In this document: positions 42,437 through 52,397 of the stretch, in pieces | Layout: the number at the start of each line of letters is the position of its first letter | How positions within the stretch are numbered: the stretch's first letter is position 1 | Origin: Streptomyces sp. NBC_01262 | GTDB lineage: Bacteria > Actinomycetota > Actinomycetes > Streptomycetales > Streptomycetaceae | Reading direction: 5' to 3' | Assembly: GCF_036226365.1 (NCBI RefSeq) | Contig: NZ_CP108462.1 | Coordinates: forward strand, 6,790,501 to 6,854,500 | DNA: 64,000 nt | Made by a program: the position numbers and the translations under genes | The notes under the pieces: generated by a model | Databases searched by the model: none | Seen by the model: only the letters and a program-made list of their open reading frames with translations | Told to the model about the DNA's origin: nothing

Positions 42437-42715
42437 CTACACCTGGCTTTCCAGCAGGCGTAGCCGCCTGTCCATATTCTCGGCCTCGACAATTTCGCCT
42501 TGGCCGCGGGCATCCTTAATGCCTTTTCTGATTACTTGACGAGCCTGCTCGGTGAGCAGCCCCGGGTTCTGTTGTAGGACTTGCATGGCAGCTTGGTCGG
42601 TCGGCGCCCTCATGAAGCTGTTGATGCCATCAAACATCGGCTGCATGGCATTACCCACCAGTTCAGCCATTTGACGGGCGAACTCTTCATCGCTTGGGTC
42701 GGGTTGCGTTGACAT
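42437..42715 (-). CDS. Small helical protein beside the CHAT protease gene (92 aa)
   Basis: Minus-strand ATG at 42715 with GAGGTGG about 8 nt upstream. The sequence includes EEFARQMAELVGNAMQPMFDGINSFMRAPTDQAAMQVLQQNPGLLTEQARQVIRKGIKDARGQGE. The QxNPxLLTExAxxxIxxxIxxARxxG block resembles segments found inside Streptomyces TPR/CHAT proteins. Divergent from the CHAT gene with a 370-bp gap. An adaptor or substrate of the protease is possible. Confidence 0.6.
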   Translation of the reverse strand: MSTQPDPSDEEFARQMAELVGNAMQPMFDGINSFMRAPTDQAAMQVLQQNPGLLTEQARQVIRKGIKDARGQGEIVEAENMDRRLRLLESQV

Positions 42716-43085
42716 CGCGTCCCACCTCACTGTAACCAGGAATGCAATCTTCTTTACTAGGACCGCCTGAAGAGGCGAGCTGACCCCCCATCCAGACCAA
42801 CACACTCGTGGACACCCTGCAACTTTCTGAGTTTCTATCTGGATCACCGTCAGAATACGGCCTCATTAGTGATCTTGTCAGGTGATGATGGAGCGGCTGA
42901 TCATGTGTCCGAATCATCTGGATACCCTCCATTCACCGCGCAGGGGGCGCGCTGCTTCACCAAGATGCGGCGATGAGCGCGTGGGCAGATACTGGGAGTA
43001 GTCATGGTTTGGGGGGCCAGGCTGCTGAATCTTTGGTTACAGAGGTTTCGCACACAACCGTGGTGGCGTAGATCAGCTCGGTGGC
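42716..43085. other. Divergent promoter region between the small gene and the CHAT gene
   Basis: About 370 bp of lower G+C sequence. ATCTGGAT occurs twice (about 42838 and 42918). No clear -35/-10 pair or terminator was identified. It must hold the promoters of both flanking genes. Confidence 0.4.
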
Positions 43086-46000
43086 GTGACAGCTAATTCT
43101 TCTGACACCAGTGACGACCACGCGCCATCGGGTGAAGTCGCCGAGCTGCGGCGACGCGTTGGAGTGAATTCGATGACAAATGCAGGCTTCCCAGAAGGTG
43201 CTGGTGCTGAGTACGAGGAGGATCGCGCTCGGCTAGAGAGGCTGCTGAGGGATAGGTCAGGACCACCTCAGGCTCAGGCCCATGCGTTGCTTGAGTTCGC
43301 AACGGAGCTTTTGGTGGCTGCTCGCAATCTCGATTTCGGGCAGCAAGCCTCGACTGCTGCCCTGCAACGTTTGGAGCAAGAGGAGGACACCGACTTTGTA
43401 CTCCGTAGCTACGCCCATATGCAGGTGGGTGGGCTAGCCCTGATCCAAGGAGACCAGGAGCAGGCCCGGTTGCATGTGGAACGGATGCGGCACTTTGCTG
43501 AGATTGCTGGGGAGTCCGAGGCGCAGACACAAGCTGAGATGTTGCTGGCTAACCTGGCCCAGGCCCGGGGCGACCTAGCACAGGCACAGCAGCACTGGGG
43601 GCAAGTGCTCCGCTTGAGCGCGAGGGCTGAGGACGTGGATCAGCAAGCTGCCGCGAACTGGTTCATCGGCATGCTCGCCGTTGACCAGGGAAAACTAGCG
43701 GAGGCGAGACGCCACGTGGAGCAGGTGCTGGCGTTGACGGAGAATCCGCTACTACTAGGCGGGGCCGAGCTACTCCTCGGCGGACTCGCGCGGCGCCATG
43801 GCAATCTCGCGAAGGCCAAGCAGCATGCGCGGCGATCGGTGGAGTTGGCGGAGGCTGCGAATAGCGTGCTCGGACGAGGGGATTCTTGCCTTTTCGCGGC
43901 TCAGCTGTCGCGGGACGAGGGGAATCTGGCCGAGGCGCAACGGCTTGCCGAGCAGGCATTGAACCTGGCCGAGGCGGCTGGCGACGAGCTGGAGCCTGAG
44001 GAGTCACTTCGATTTTTGAGCCAAGCCCATTGTGTTGCAGGGACGTTGGCCAGGGAACGGGGGGATCTTACCGAGGGGCAACGGCTTGCTGAGAAGGCGT
44101 TGGAGCTGGCCGAGACCGCTGGAAGTCGTGGGATGCAGGCCGATGCTCACGACCTACTGGCATTGATTGCGGGGCATGAATGGGGGGATCTTTCTCGGGC
44201 ACGGCAGCATGCGGAGCGGGCGTTGGAGCTGGCCGAGGCTACGGGTGATGTACTGCAGCAGAGTCGAGCTCAAAACAAGCTGGGTGAGCTGGCTGGGCAT
44301 CAGTCTGGTGATCTGACCCAGGCACGAGAGCAAGTGCAGCGGGCGTTGCAGCTGGCCGAGGCCGCCGAGGACGTATTCGAACAAGCCCACGACCATGCAA
44401 TGCTCGGCGAGATAGCCCGGGTCCAGGGTGACCCCAGCGTGTTTGAAGAGCATGTGAAGCAGGCACTGGAGCTGGCCGAGGCTGTCCACCACAGGGTGGG
44501 TCAGGGCAACGCCCACCACCTTCTTGCCGAGCTGCACTACCAGCGGGGCCAAGTCCCGCAGGCGCGAGAACACCTGGAACAGGCTCTGTCGCTTGCTAAG
44601 AGTGCTGGGGATACGCCGGAGCAGAGCAAGGCACACTTGATGCTCGGCGACCTCGCTCGCCTGCGCCATGAATATCCTTCCGCCTGCAATCATGCTCAGA
44701 AGGCCCTCGAGTTGGCAGCGGAGGCGGGGGATGATATCGGTGCAGCCAAGGCCCACGTAGTCCTGTCGAATACGCTAGTAGCAGACTCGCCTTGGGAGCT
44801 AGCGACTGCGCTCAAACACATGATGGCAGCGATCCGCACACGGGAAAGAGTGCGACTGCGAGTAGGCAGTTCTGCCGACCGGGCGCGCATCCTCGCCGAT
44901 TCTGCGGACTGGGACCAGGTAGCTCTATCACAGGCGGCAAGCCTTGGTGATGGATGGGCTGGCCTGGAACTTGCAGAGATCGGCCGGGGAGAGGCGTTGG
45001 CGCAACTTCTGCACTCCCGCGGCACTTACGGTGACGCGCCAGAACCGGTACGAGCCCTCCTACACGATCTGGACGAGGTGCACTCCCGCAGGGGGGCACT
45101 GCTCGACCCGCGGCCCATCGCTGACGAGCGTGTCATCGACCCGGGACTGCTGCGCGCCCGTAAGGAGGCCCAGGAGGAACTCGACGAGCGGATCGCACAA
45201 CTTCACAGGGAACTGGCCACGGCCGTGGGCAGCGCGTTCCAGCGCGCCTTCACGGCTGAGCCGATTGCCGCCGACAGCTTGCGGGCGCGTCTGCGTGGAA
45301 ACGTCCATGCGCTACTGCTCAGACTCTTTCCACTTCCACACGGCGAGGGGTCTGGCGGCCGGCTGCTGTACTCCGTGTGGGTGCCTCCGGAACCGACCAA
45401 ATCGCCAGTCATTGAGGAGAAGGAGCTAACTGCGGAGCAGGTCAACTGGCTGACTGACCTAACGAGTCCGAGAGACGCACACCTAGCCGGTTGGCGTCTA
45501 CTAGAAGACACCGGACATCGCTGGCGCCGTGAGCTGGGCGAATGTTTGCTGCCCGCAGAGTTGCGCACGCACTTGAGCGAGCTGAGCCGGAGCACGGAAG
45601 GAGAACCGCCAACCCTGCTGATCGTGCCTAGCGGGGAACTTTGGGGGCTGCCATTCGCCACCCTTGACGTTAGCGGGCGCTGCCTGCTGGATCTCGCTGC
45701 CCTAACCTTGCTGCCTGCTTTGCGGATGCTGCCCGAAACCCCGCCGTTGAGGCAACCACACAAAGACGGCGGAGGGTCAGCGCAAGCCCTGGCATACATA
45801 ACCAGACCAGACGCGCAAGCCGAACGCGACCAGCTCGCCCACGACTACGGAAGCCAACTAGATGTAGAAACCGACCCCCAACAGCTGGTGACCAAGCTAC
45901 GCAACGGCGACCGTTACCAACTTGGAGTTCTGTCCGTACACGGGGACGCGGAGCTCGGACTGGCGCACAGCATCGAACTCCAGCACGATCCGCCCCACAA

Positions 46001-46391
46001 ACTGTCCGCCGCCCGCCTCCTCGGCCTCAGCCTTCCGCCGCGTCTAGTGATCGGTGCCTGCTGGTCAACGCGCGTGTCGTCTGGTCCAGGCGAGGAGCCG
46101 ATTGGACTGCCCACTGTGGCCCTCACTCGCGGCGCTACCTCGCTCACGACTGCGCTTTACCCGGTCCCCGACAAGGCTACGGGAACTATTCTTGCCGCCT
46201 ATTACCAGCAACTGGCTGCCGGCGTGCCGCCCGTTCACGCCTTGCGCAACGCGCAGAGAGGTTACATCGCCGCTGCGCAGCACGACGATTCTCCCGACTG
46301 GGAGCTTGGAGGGACTCCTGGGTACTGGGCAGGCCTGACGCTACTCACCATCGAACCCGGGCTGCAAGGCTCTGGCGATCGCGATGGATGA
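43086..46391 (+). CDS. TPR-CHAT caspase-like protease
   Basis: 1101 residues from GTG 43086 (GTG 43081 is out of frame). About a dozen TPR units fill residues 60-590, with repeated LAEARRHVEQVLALTE / LAEAQRLAEQALNLAEAAG patterns. The CHAT domain is at about 790-1090: His952 in VLSVHGDAE and Cys992 in LVIGACWST form the expected dyad, followed by IGLPTVALTRGATSLTTALYPV and the AAYYQQLAAGVPPVHALRNAQRGY end. CHAT proteases act in abortive-infection-type defence with partners such as gasdermins or type III-E CRISPR. No such partner is recognisable here, only the two small minus-strand genes. Confidence 0.85.
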   Translation: MTANSSDTSDDHAPSGEVAELRRRVGVNSMTNAGFPEGAGAEYEEDRARLERLLRDRSGPPQAQAHALLEFATELLVAARNLDFGQQASTAALQRLEQEEDTDFVLRSYAHMQVGGLALIQGDQEQARLHVERMRHFAEIAGESEAQTQAEMLLANLAQARGDLAQAQQHWGQVLRLSARAEDVDQQAAANWFIGMLAVDQGKLAEARRHVEQVLALTENPLLLGGAELLLGGLARRHGNLAKAKQHARRSVELAEAANSVLGRGDSCLFAAQLSRDEGNLAEAQRLAEQALNLAEAAGDELEPEESLRFLSQAHCVAGTLARERGDLTEGQRLAEKALELAETAGSRGMQADAHDLLALIAGHEWGDLSRARQHAERALELAEATGDVLQQSRAQNKLGELAGHQSGDLTQAREQVQRALQLAEAAEDVFEQAHDHAMLGEIARVQGDPSVFEEHVKQALELAEAVHHRVGQGNAHHLLAELHYQRGQVPQAREHLEQALSLAKSAGDTPEQSKAHLMLGDLARLRHEYPSACNHAQKALELAAEAGDDIGAAKAHVVLSNTLVADSPWELATALKHMMAAIRTRERVRLRVGSSADRARILADSADWDQVALSQAASLGDGWAGLELAEIGRGEALAQLLHSRGTYGDAPEPVRALLHDLDEVHSRRGALLDPRPIADERVIDPGLLRARKEAQEELDERIAQLHRELATAVGSAFQRAFTAEPIAADSLRARLRGNVHALLLRLFPLPHGEGSGGRLLYSVWVPPEPTKSPVIEEKELTAEQVNWLTDLTSPRDAHLAGWRLLEDTGHRWRRELGECLLPAELRTHLSELSRSTEGEPPTLLIVPSGELWGLPFATLDVSGRCLLDLAALTLLPALRMLPETPPLRQPHKDGGGSAQALAYITRPDAQAERDQLAHDYGSQLDVETDPQQLVTKLRNGDRYQLGVLSVHGDAELGLAHSIELQHDPPHKLSAARLLGLSLPPRLVIGACWSTRVSSGPGEEPIGLPTVALTRGATSLTTALYPVPDKATGTILAAYYQQLAAGVPPVHALRNAQRGYIAAAQHDDSPDWELGGTPGYWAGLTLLTIEPGLQGSGDRDG

Positions 46392-46393
46392 CC

Positions 46394-46702
46394 TCAGCCA
46401 CCTGCAGTCTCGCCATCGGCTGGGTGCCAGAGCCAGCACTTCGAGCCATGGTTGAAGCTCAGAGTTCCGGACGCGAAGCGTGACAGATCCAGACTGTGGA
46501 GTTGCTCATAAGCTTCTTCGGGAAGACCTGGCTCGAGGAGTACCTGCAGCTCCGTTCCCCTGTCCTGGAACGCCGCTTTGTGACCTCCGGCACCGGATGC
46601 TTGGAAAAGATCCTCAATTGCTTGCCGAAGTGCTCGGTAGGCATCTTCGCCCATGCTGCTGAGAAACGCCTGCAGCGGAAGAATTACAAGAATTAACAAC
46701 AT
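46394..46702 (-). CDS. Small protein convergent with the CHAT gene (102 aa)
   Basis: I chose the minus-strand ATG at 46702 (MLLILVILPLQAFLSSMGEDAYRALRQAIEDLF); an upstream in-frame ATG at 46897 would add an unconvincing 65 residues. A hydrophobic start is followed by helices and a beta C-terminus (GTLSFNHGSKCWLWH). Its stop is 2 bp from the CHAT stop. I recall similar small proteins near Streptomyces TPR/CHAT genes, but no function is known. Confidence 0.5.
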   Translation of the reverse strand: MLLILVILPLQAFLSSMGEDAYRALRQAIEDLFQASGAGGHKAAFQDRGTELQVLLEPGLPEEAYEQLHSLDLSRFASGTLSFNHGSKCWLWHPADGETAGG

Positions 46703-47014
46703 CTCGATACTGCGCACATTTGGGCGGGGGCTAGGTGCGTGGACGCCCAACGCCGACAACGTGCCGAGGAAACGCTGACTCATGTCTCTTGGCATGTCTC
46801 TGCCGAAGCTGACATCTGCCTCTATGACATCTGGCCTGCTCACGAACCCTCCTTCGCTGCGTCGTGCCCGCCATTCGATTAGTTGGCGAGCAGACATCGG
46901 ATTGCGCCAAGTAACCTCCCCCCACCTAGGTCAGCACACTCTCGTGTGCCTCGCACCCTTTGAACAGCACAACGGAGCAATCCAGAGTGATTTCCACTTG
47001 CTCTTCTCCAGCGC

Positions 47015-47117
47015 ATGCCTCTGGCCACGCTGGGGCAGCTGGCCAAGCTCCGCTGGCGCATCGAGCACGACTACCGCGAGATAAAGCAGGTCCTGGGCCT
47101 GGCCCACTTCGAGGGCC
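47015..47117 (+). pseudogene. IS701-type transposase C-terminal fragment
   Basis: A single open stretch reads LGQLAKLRWRIEHDYREIKQVLGLAHFEGLT. This is the conserved RWRIEHDYRExK...GLxHFEGR segment of IS701-family transposases. Homology stops abruptly on both sides and no inverted repeats were found, so it is a relic. Confidence 0.72.
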
Positions 47118-47194
47118 TCACCGGGAAATCGGTTTCCTGTTTCGGAAGATCCCCTGGCCTACGACAACGGCCACGGAAGCTCCGCTCCCGAGTA

Positions 47195-47795
47195 CGGGGG
47201 CGGGGCCTCTGCGCATTGGAAGGGGAATCCGCTGCGGCATGGTTCGACCGCGTCTGCTGAGCTGGAGCGACGTCCACGAGTTCGTATCGGGCAGGTCTCT
47301 CAGGGAGCGGCAGGGACCACGGAGGGACCGCAAGGACAGGAACCAACCGACAAGGAACGCGCAAGGCTGACATGGATGCACACGTCTGACCTGCAAGAAC
47401 GGCGTGAATCGGCAAGGATCGGCAAGGACTGCCAAGATCCTCAATGGACTCATAATCCGTCGGTCGTGGGTTCGAGTCCCACCCGCCCCACCGTGCAGGT
47501 CGCTGACCTGCGAAAACGTCTCATCATGGGCGTGGGTTCAGGACTTTGGCCCAACGGATTGAATCCGCTGCTCGCGAGTTCGAAATCTCGTGGGTCTCGT
47601 GCTGTTCGGAAGTACCTTGACGGCTCTGACCTGCGACGGAACAGGTAGCCAAGATTATTGTCGGCCTCTGGGACCGCTGCCCTGGGGCTCGAGGCCGAGG
47701 TCCAGGGACCAGACAGGGACCAAGACGGCGCCGATGCGTCGCGTGTGTGGGATCCAAGGCCGGGGCACTTCTCATTCGCTGGCTGTGGGCCGTCG
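47195..47795 (+). repeat. Repeat R, copy A (about 600 bp)
   Basis: Closely matches 57963-58568 over its whole length. It starts at GGGGCGGGGCCTCTGCGCATTGG and ends at GGGCCGTCG, after which the copies diverge abruptly. It contains the 46-bp tRNA fragment near its middle. It also has short GGCAAGGAC-type direct repeats before the fragment that could be integrase arm sites, and a second tRNA-like fragment (CGGATTGAATCCG ... CGAGTTCGAAATCTCG). No conserved reading frame explains it. Confidence 0.8.
47446..47491 (+). repeat. tRNA 3' fragment / att-like core, copy A
   Basis: 46 bp from the anticodon arm (GGACTCATAATCC, anticodon CAT) through a T arm GTGGGTTCGAGTCCCAC to CCGCCCCAC. No matching 5' half (GGGGCGG...) lies upstream, so it is not a functional tRNA. 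Identical copies are at 58212 and 63855, as expected for attachment-site duplications. Confidence 0.85.
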
Positions 47796-48050
47796 TCCGC
47801 AGTGCGTCCGGTCGGGTTCCGCGCGCACCGGTCGTAAGTGGATGCTGGTGCGTTTGGTGCTGCCAGTGGTGGAGCGGCGCGTGTTGCTGATGTTGTGGCC
47901 GATTGGCGATCCCGGTTATTGAGGGTCCGCTGCGCCGGAGGGTGGTGGTCGCCATTGCCCGCTCAGTGATCGTGGCGCCGGCGAGCGCGCTGGACTGTCC
48001 GGAAACGGCCCGAACAGAAAACGGCCCTGTTTCGGGTCACGCAGTGCGTA

Positions 48051-51000
48051 GTGTCTGCAGATGTGGAAGGGGCGGGTGCTGTGGCCGAGGCAGGCGGGGG
48101 CGGGGGCCGGTACCCATGGACACGTCGTGTTCATGGGAGTGGCTCCCCGCCCGAAGTCGACCGCTTCGGCTGGGTGGTCGACACTCCGTGGGCGCGGACG
48201 GGGGACTCGCTGGCCGATCGGCGCGAGGACGCGCTGCTCGTGGTGCTGGGCGAGCGGGGATCCGGCAAGAGCGACCTGTTCATTCAGGAAGCCGCGGCGC
48301 TGCAGTCTGAGGGGCACACCGTGGGCCTGGTCGACCTGAAGGAGCGTGGCCGCTTCTACGAAACAGGCAGCGCGCGCCAGGAGTTGGGTGCTGTCCTGGA
48401 GCGGGCTTCTGAGGGGGAGCCGGGGTACGTCCTGTTGGACAGTCTCGATGAGGGACTGGACCGGCTCGGGATTCTGGACGAGGTCCTGATTGCCTGTCTG
48501 AAGGAACTCGGCAGGGAGCGGCGGAGTCGACTGCGGCTGCGCATCGCCTGCCGCTCGGGCCGGTGGCCCCGGGGGCTGGAAAGAGATCTGGAGTTGCTGT
48601 CGGCGCCTGGGGTGGTTTCGGTAGTCGGTGTGACGTCGCTGAGCCGTTCCGACGTAGAGATGGCTGCCGCCTTCGATGGTCTCGACGGCCGTAGGGTCAT
48701 CCAGCGGCTTCAACAGAAGGGGGCGGTGGCTCTGGCCCGGTCCCCGATCACCTTGAAACCGCTGCTGGAAGCCGAACGGGAAGGATGGGGCCTGCCCTCC
48801 ACGGTGGCTGCCGCCTACCGGCTTGCCTGCCGGCAGTTGTGTTCCCACGGCCACCGCGACGGGAATCCGCTGACTCCTGATCATCTGACGGCGCTCGCAG
48901 GTCGAGTGGCCGGGGCCCTGCAGTTCGGCCACTACGTGGCTGTGCACGACACCCCCAGCGCCACGGAGGCGGACGTGGCGCTGGCTGACCTGGATGGCGG
49001 CGACGAGCCGGGCCCGGTGGGGACGCTGTACCACTGCGGGATGCGGGAGTTGCTGGCGCTGGTGGATTCCGGGCTGATGGTCGAGGTCGGGCTGCGGCGC
49101 TGGGCCTTCGCCCACGACAGCTACCAGCAGTATCTGGCTGCCCAGTTCCTGGACCGCCACCGCATGCGTGGCGGCGCACAGCGGCAGCTGCTGTGGGTCG
49201 GAGACGGCACGTCCCGGCACGTCGTGGCACGGCACCGCGAGGTGGCTGCGTGGCGGGTGGTGGACGATCCTGCGCTGTTCTACGAGGTCCTGCGGGACGA
49301 CCCCGAGGTGCTGCTGTTGGCCGACCTTACCGCGCTCCGCGGTGAGCAGCGCGAGGCCGTGGTGGGCCGGCTCCTCGACCTGGTGCGAAGCGATGACACG
49401 GTGCGACTGGACCGGTGGCTGCTGCACCGTCTGAAGCATCCGGGGCTGGCCGCTCAGCTGCGTCCCCTCCTGCACCCTTCTACAGCAGGTTCTGTGCTCT
49501 CTGCCGCGCTCAGCATCGCCCGTGCCTGCCGACTGCCCGAACTCAACGATCAGTTGCTGACCGTGGCCGAGACGCTGACGGCCGATCCGGTCCTGCGCCG
49601 GCGAGCCGTCCAGGCACTCGCCGAGGAGTTGGACGCGGACCAGGTGGCCCGGCTCAGGGCGTTGGCCGAGCACAACGACGCGGACCTTGGCCGGGTGCCG
49701 GTCCAGGAGCTGGACCCGGAGCACGTAGCCTTGCTGAGGGCACTGGCCTGGCGCGGCGATGCGGACCTGGCCGCAGCCGCGCTGGAACGGTTGTGGCCGC
49801 AGCATTTACGACTCCCCGAGTTCCTGGACCTGATCCCACCCGCAGGCAACCCAACCCAGATCCGTGCCGCATGGCTCCTGATCCAGCAGGTTCCGGACCG
49901 GCTGAGACCCGAAGACATCGACGACGCCGTAGCGTGGGCGACTCGGATTCTGGGCTCCCGGCATCCCCGGGCCGGCCTGACCCCGTCCGGCGAGGTGCAG
50001 CTGTCCGTGCGGTTGCCGGTGCGCATCCTCGCCCGGGCAATCGCGCTCCTCGACGAAGACGACACAAACAGCGACGCTGCGCACCGGGACAGGCGGCTCG
50101 ACCAGGTCGCCGATGTCCTGCTCACCCTGGCGGGACGTACCGATTTCCACGACCGGCACCGGCTGGCCCAACCGGTGGGCGAGGTGCTGGTGACCCGGCC
50201 GGGCATCCGCCGAGAGCTGGGCCGCCGTGTTCTGGAACGCGGTGATGACCGCCAAGTCACCCGGCTGCTGTCCCGGCCGGGCAGCCCCGCCCTGTTCGCC
50301 ACCGATGAGGCGGTGTACTGGGCCCTGCAATGGTCCACGTTGAGCCCGGACGCGCGCCGGCGCGCCGCGTGGCTGGTGCCGGCGTGGCCCGATCCAGCGG
50401 ATCCGGACCTGCCGTCCGCCCTCGAACTGCGCGAGCGTTACCCGGACCTGAAGGCCGCCACCGCACGGTGGGACACCCGCGCGGAGGAAGAAGCTCAACA
50501 ACAGCGCGAACAGGAAGAACAGCGCCACCGCCTGACATTTAACGAGGAACACGTACGGCAGGCCCTCACCGCGCTCAGCACAGGGGTGGGGCCACCTGAG
50601 CCTCTGTGGCAGCAGATCACCATCGAGCTGTACCGCACCGCGGACGGCAGCGAGGTAACTCAGGACAGGTGGCTGGGCGCCGTGGCAGCGGCACCGTCCT
50701 TCCCACCCGAGGACAGCGAGCTACACCGCCTGCTGCTGGACGCAGCCGCTACCGTCACCCACCGCTCAGCCGCCCTCAGCGCCGGAGCAGCCACTCCGGC
50801 CGCAGCAGACTGGAACCGGGCCGCGACCGCGTTGACCGCTCTGGCCTTGCTGGACGCCCCACGCCTGGCCGAGGCATTCGACCACCAACCCCATCGAACC
50901 GCTGCTGCCGCCGTGGCACTGGCAGCCCACGAGTGCCACCACCCCGACGACACCGCACTACAGCGCACGCTGATCACCCGCTGCACCCGACTGGCTGGCC

Positions 51001-52397
51001 AGGGCCTGCCGACCCTGCTCTACCAGGCGCTGGACGGCTGCAGCGAGCCGGAACTGACCAGTCTGGCCGATGCCTTCGTCCACACCGCCGTTCCTGCAGC
51101 CGTCCAGACCATGCGTGACTGGGCCCACGCTTTGGGACGCACCGACCTGCAGTGGGCGGCCGTCCTGTCCGCACTAGCCCTGGCGGGAGACCGACCGTCT
51201 CAGGAAGACCTGTGCACCGCCGTGGCCGACCCTGACGTTCAACGAGACGCCGCACGGAGCAGTTCACGCTGGGCCCGCGCCGCCGCGGCGGTGATGGGAT
51301 GCCCTCAACTGCCCGCGACCTGGCCCGCCGTCAAGGCCACCCTGGCCACCCCTGGCGTTCTGGCTGCCCTCCTCGAGCGCATCATCGCCACCGGCCCTCG
51401 GGGATCTTGGCCGACCGAGACCGGTCAGCTGCCTGAGGCCGACCTCGCCGACCTATACACCAGGGTTACCGACCACATCGGTATCTCCCGCCTCGTGGAC
51501 AACCAGTTCGAGGGCGGCTTCTTCACCGACGCTCCCAGCAATCTGCACCGAGAACTGCTGGGCCTGCTGATCTCCAAGAACACCCCCGAAGCGGTCCGTG
51601 AGCTGACCGACCTCGCCACACGCCATCCCGAACTTGCGGACCTGCGCTGGCACGCCAAGGCCACCGCCCGCGCCGTCGCCGAGCTCCAGGCCCAACCCCC
51701 GGTACCGGAACAATTGCGGCGCCTGGCCGCAGACACCAACCTGCGCGCCGTCACCGATGCACGCCACCTTCAGGAGATCGTGCTAGCCAGCCTAGACCGC
51801 CTCCAGGCCATCCTTCAGGGACCCAACGGCCTTGTGGTCAACTTGTGGAACCGGAAGACAGCAGCAGTCGATCACACCGACTGGTGGCCGTGCTGGGAAG
51901 AAGACTTCAGCGACCTAATCGCCATCCTCCTGCGCCAGGACATCGGTGGCCACCGCGTCGTGATCAACCGCGAAGTCCAGATCGACCGCCCCGGCTTCCC
52001 CGGCAGACGCACCGACATCCAGATCCAGGCCACCGCCCCGCCCACCGACGGCGACGACCCACTAACCGTCGTCATCGAATGCAAAGGATGCTGGAACCAG
52101 GACCTACCGACCGCGCTGGCCAGCCAACTCGTCCGCGACTACCTGCGCACCCCCCGCACCGCGGGCATCTACCTCATCGGCTACTTCGACTGCGACCGCT
52201 GGAGCCACGAAGAGCGAAGGAAGCGACACCGCGCACCACGGGATCACACGATCCCCACCCTGCAACATGAACAGGATGCGCGTGCGCAGGAACAACGCGA
52301 CCAACACGGCGTCATCGTGACGGCGAAAGTTCTCGACTGCCGTCTCCCCGGAGCTGCCGACCCGTGGCGCGCCGAGCCCGACACTCCTGTCGCGTAA
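48051..52397 (+). CDS. STAND/NACHT-like NTPase with C-terminal PD-(D/E)XK nuclease motif
   Basis: 1448 residues (GTG 48051; later GTGs are also possible). Residues about 65-380 are a STAND-type NTPase: Walker A VVLGERGSGKS with Lys73, Walker B YVLLDSLDEG, and an AFAHDSYQQYLAAQFL end typical of NACHT winged helices. A very long helical repeat sensor region follows. Near the C-terminus Asp1322, Glu1343 and Lys1345 (RRTDIQIQ ... VIECKG) form a D-x20-E-x-K nuclease signature. Avs-type defence proteins combine the same parts, but usually with the nuclease at the N-terminus. Confidence 0.78.
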   Translation: MSADVEGAGAVAEAGGGGGRYPWTRRVHGSGSPPEVDRFGWVVDTPWARTGDSLADRREDALLVVLGERGSGKSDLFIQEAAALQSEGHTVGLVDLKERGRFYETGSARQELGAVLERASEGEPGYVLLDSLDEGLDRLGILDEVLIACLKELGRERRSRLRLRIACRSGRWPRGLERDLELLSAPGVVSVVGVTSLSRSDVEMAAAFDGLDGRRVIQRLQQKGAVALARSPITLKPLLEAEREGWGLPSTVAAAYRLACRQLCSHGHRDGNPLTPDHLTALAGRVAGALQFGHYVAVHDTPSATEADVALADLDGGDEPGPVGTLYHCGMRELLALVDSGLMVEVGLRRWAFAHDSYQQYLAAQFLDRHRMRGGAQRQLLWVGDGTSRHVVARHREVAAWRVVDDPALFYEVLRDDPEVLLLADLTALRGEQREAVVGRLLDLVRSDDTVRLDRWLLHRLKHPGLAAQLRPLLHPSTAGSVLSAALSIARACRLPELNDQLLTVAETLTADPVLRRRAVQALAEELDADQVARLRALAEHNDADLGRVPVQELDPEHVALLRALAWRGDADLAAAALERLWPQHLRLPEFLDLIPPAGNPTQIRAAWLLIQQVPDRLRPEDIDDAVAWATRILGSRHPRAGLTPSGEVQLSVRLPVRILARAIALLDEDDTNSDAAHRDRRLDQVADVLLTLAGRTDFHDRHRLAQPVGEVLVTRPGIRRELGRRVLERGDDRQVTRLLSRPGSPALFATDEAVYWALQWSTLSPDARRRAAWLVPAWPDPADPDLPSALELRERYPDLKAATARWDTRAEEEAQQQREQEEQRHRLTFNEEHVRQALTALSTGVGPPEPLWQQITIELYRTADGSEVTQDRWLGAVAAAPSFPPEDSELHRLLLDAAATVTHRSAALSAGAATPAAADWNRAATALTALALLDAPRLAEAFDHQPHRTAAAAVALAAHECHHPDDTALQRTLITRCTRLAGQGLPTLLYQALDGCSEPELTSLADAFVHTAVPAAVQTMRDWAHALGRTDLQWAAVLSALALAGDRPSQEDLCTAVADPDVQRDAARSSSRWARAAAAVMGCPQLPATWPAVKATLATPGVLAALLERIIATGPRGSWPTETGQLPEADLADLYTRVTDHIGISRLVDNQFEGGFFTDAPSNLHRELLGLLISKNTPEAVRELTDLATRHPELADLRWHAKATARAVAELQAQPPVPEQLRRLAADTNLRAVTDARHLQEIVLASLDRLQAILQGPNGLVVNLWNRKTAAVDHTDWWPCWEEDFSDLIAILLRQDIGGHRVVINREVQIDRPGFPGRRTDIQIQATAPPTDGDDPLTVVIECKGCWNQDLPTALASQLVRDYLRTPRTAGIYLIGYFDCDRWSHEERRKRHRAPRDHTIPTLQHEQDARAQEQRDQHGVIVTAKVLDCRLPGAADPWRAEPDTPVA

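Noticed and set aside
46703-46897. A 65-residue N-terminal extension of the small gene convergent with CHAT
   Set aside because: No ribosome site and an unconvincing composition; the hydrophobic start at 46702 looks like a natural N-terminus.
47446-47491. A functional tRNA gene (and the copies at 58212 and 63855)
   Set aside because: Only the anticodon arm to the 3' end is present; no D arm or 5' acceptor strand complementary to CCGCCCC was found upstream of any copy.
47916-49805. Long minus-strand open frame opposite the STAND gene
   Set aside because: The plus-strand protein has Walker motifs and a coherent fold; the antisense product is low-complexity.
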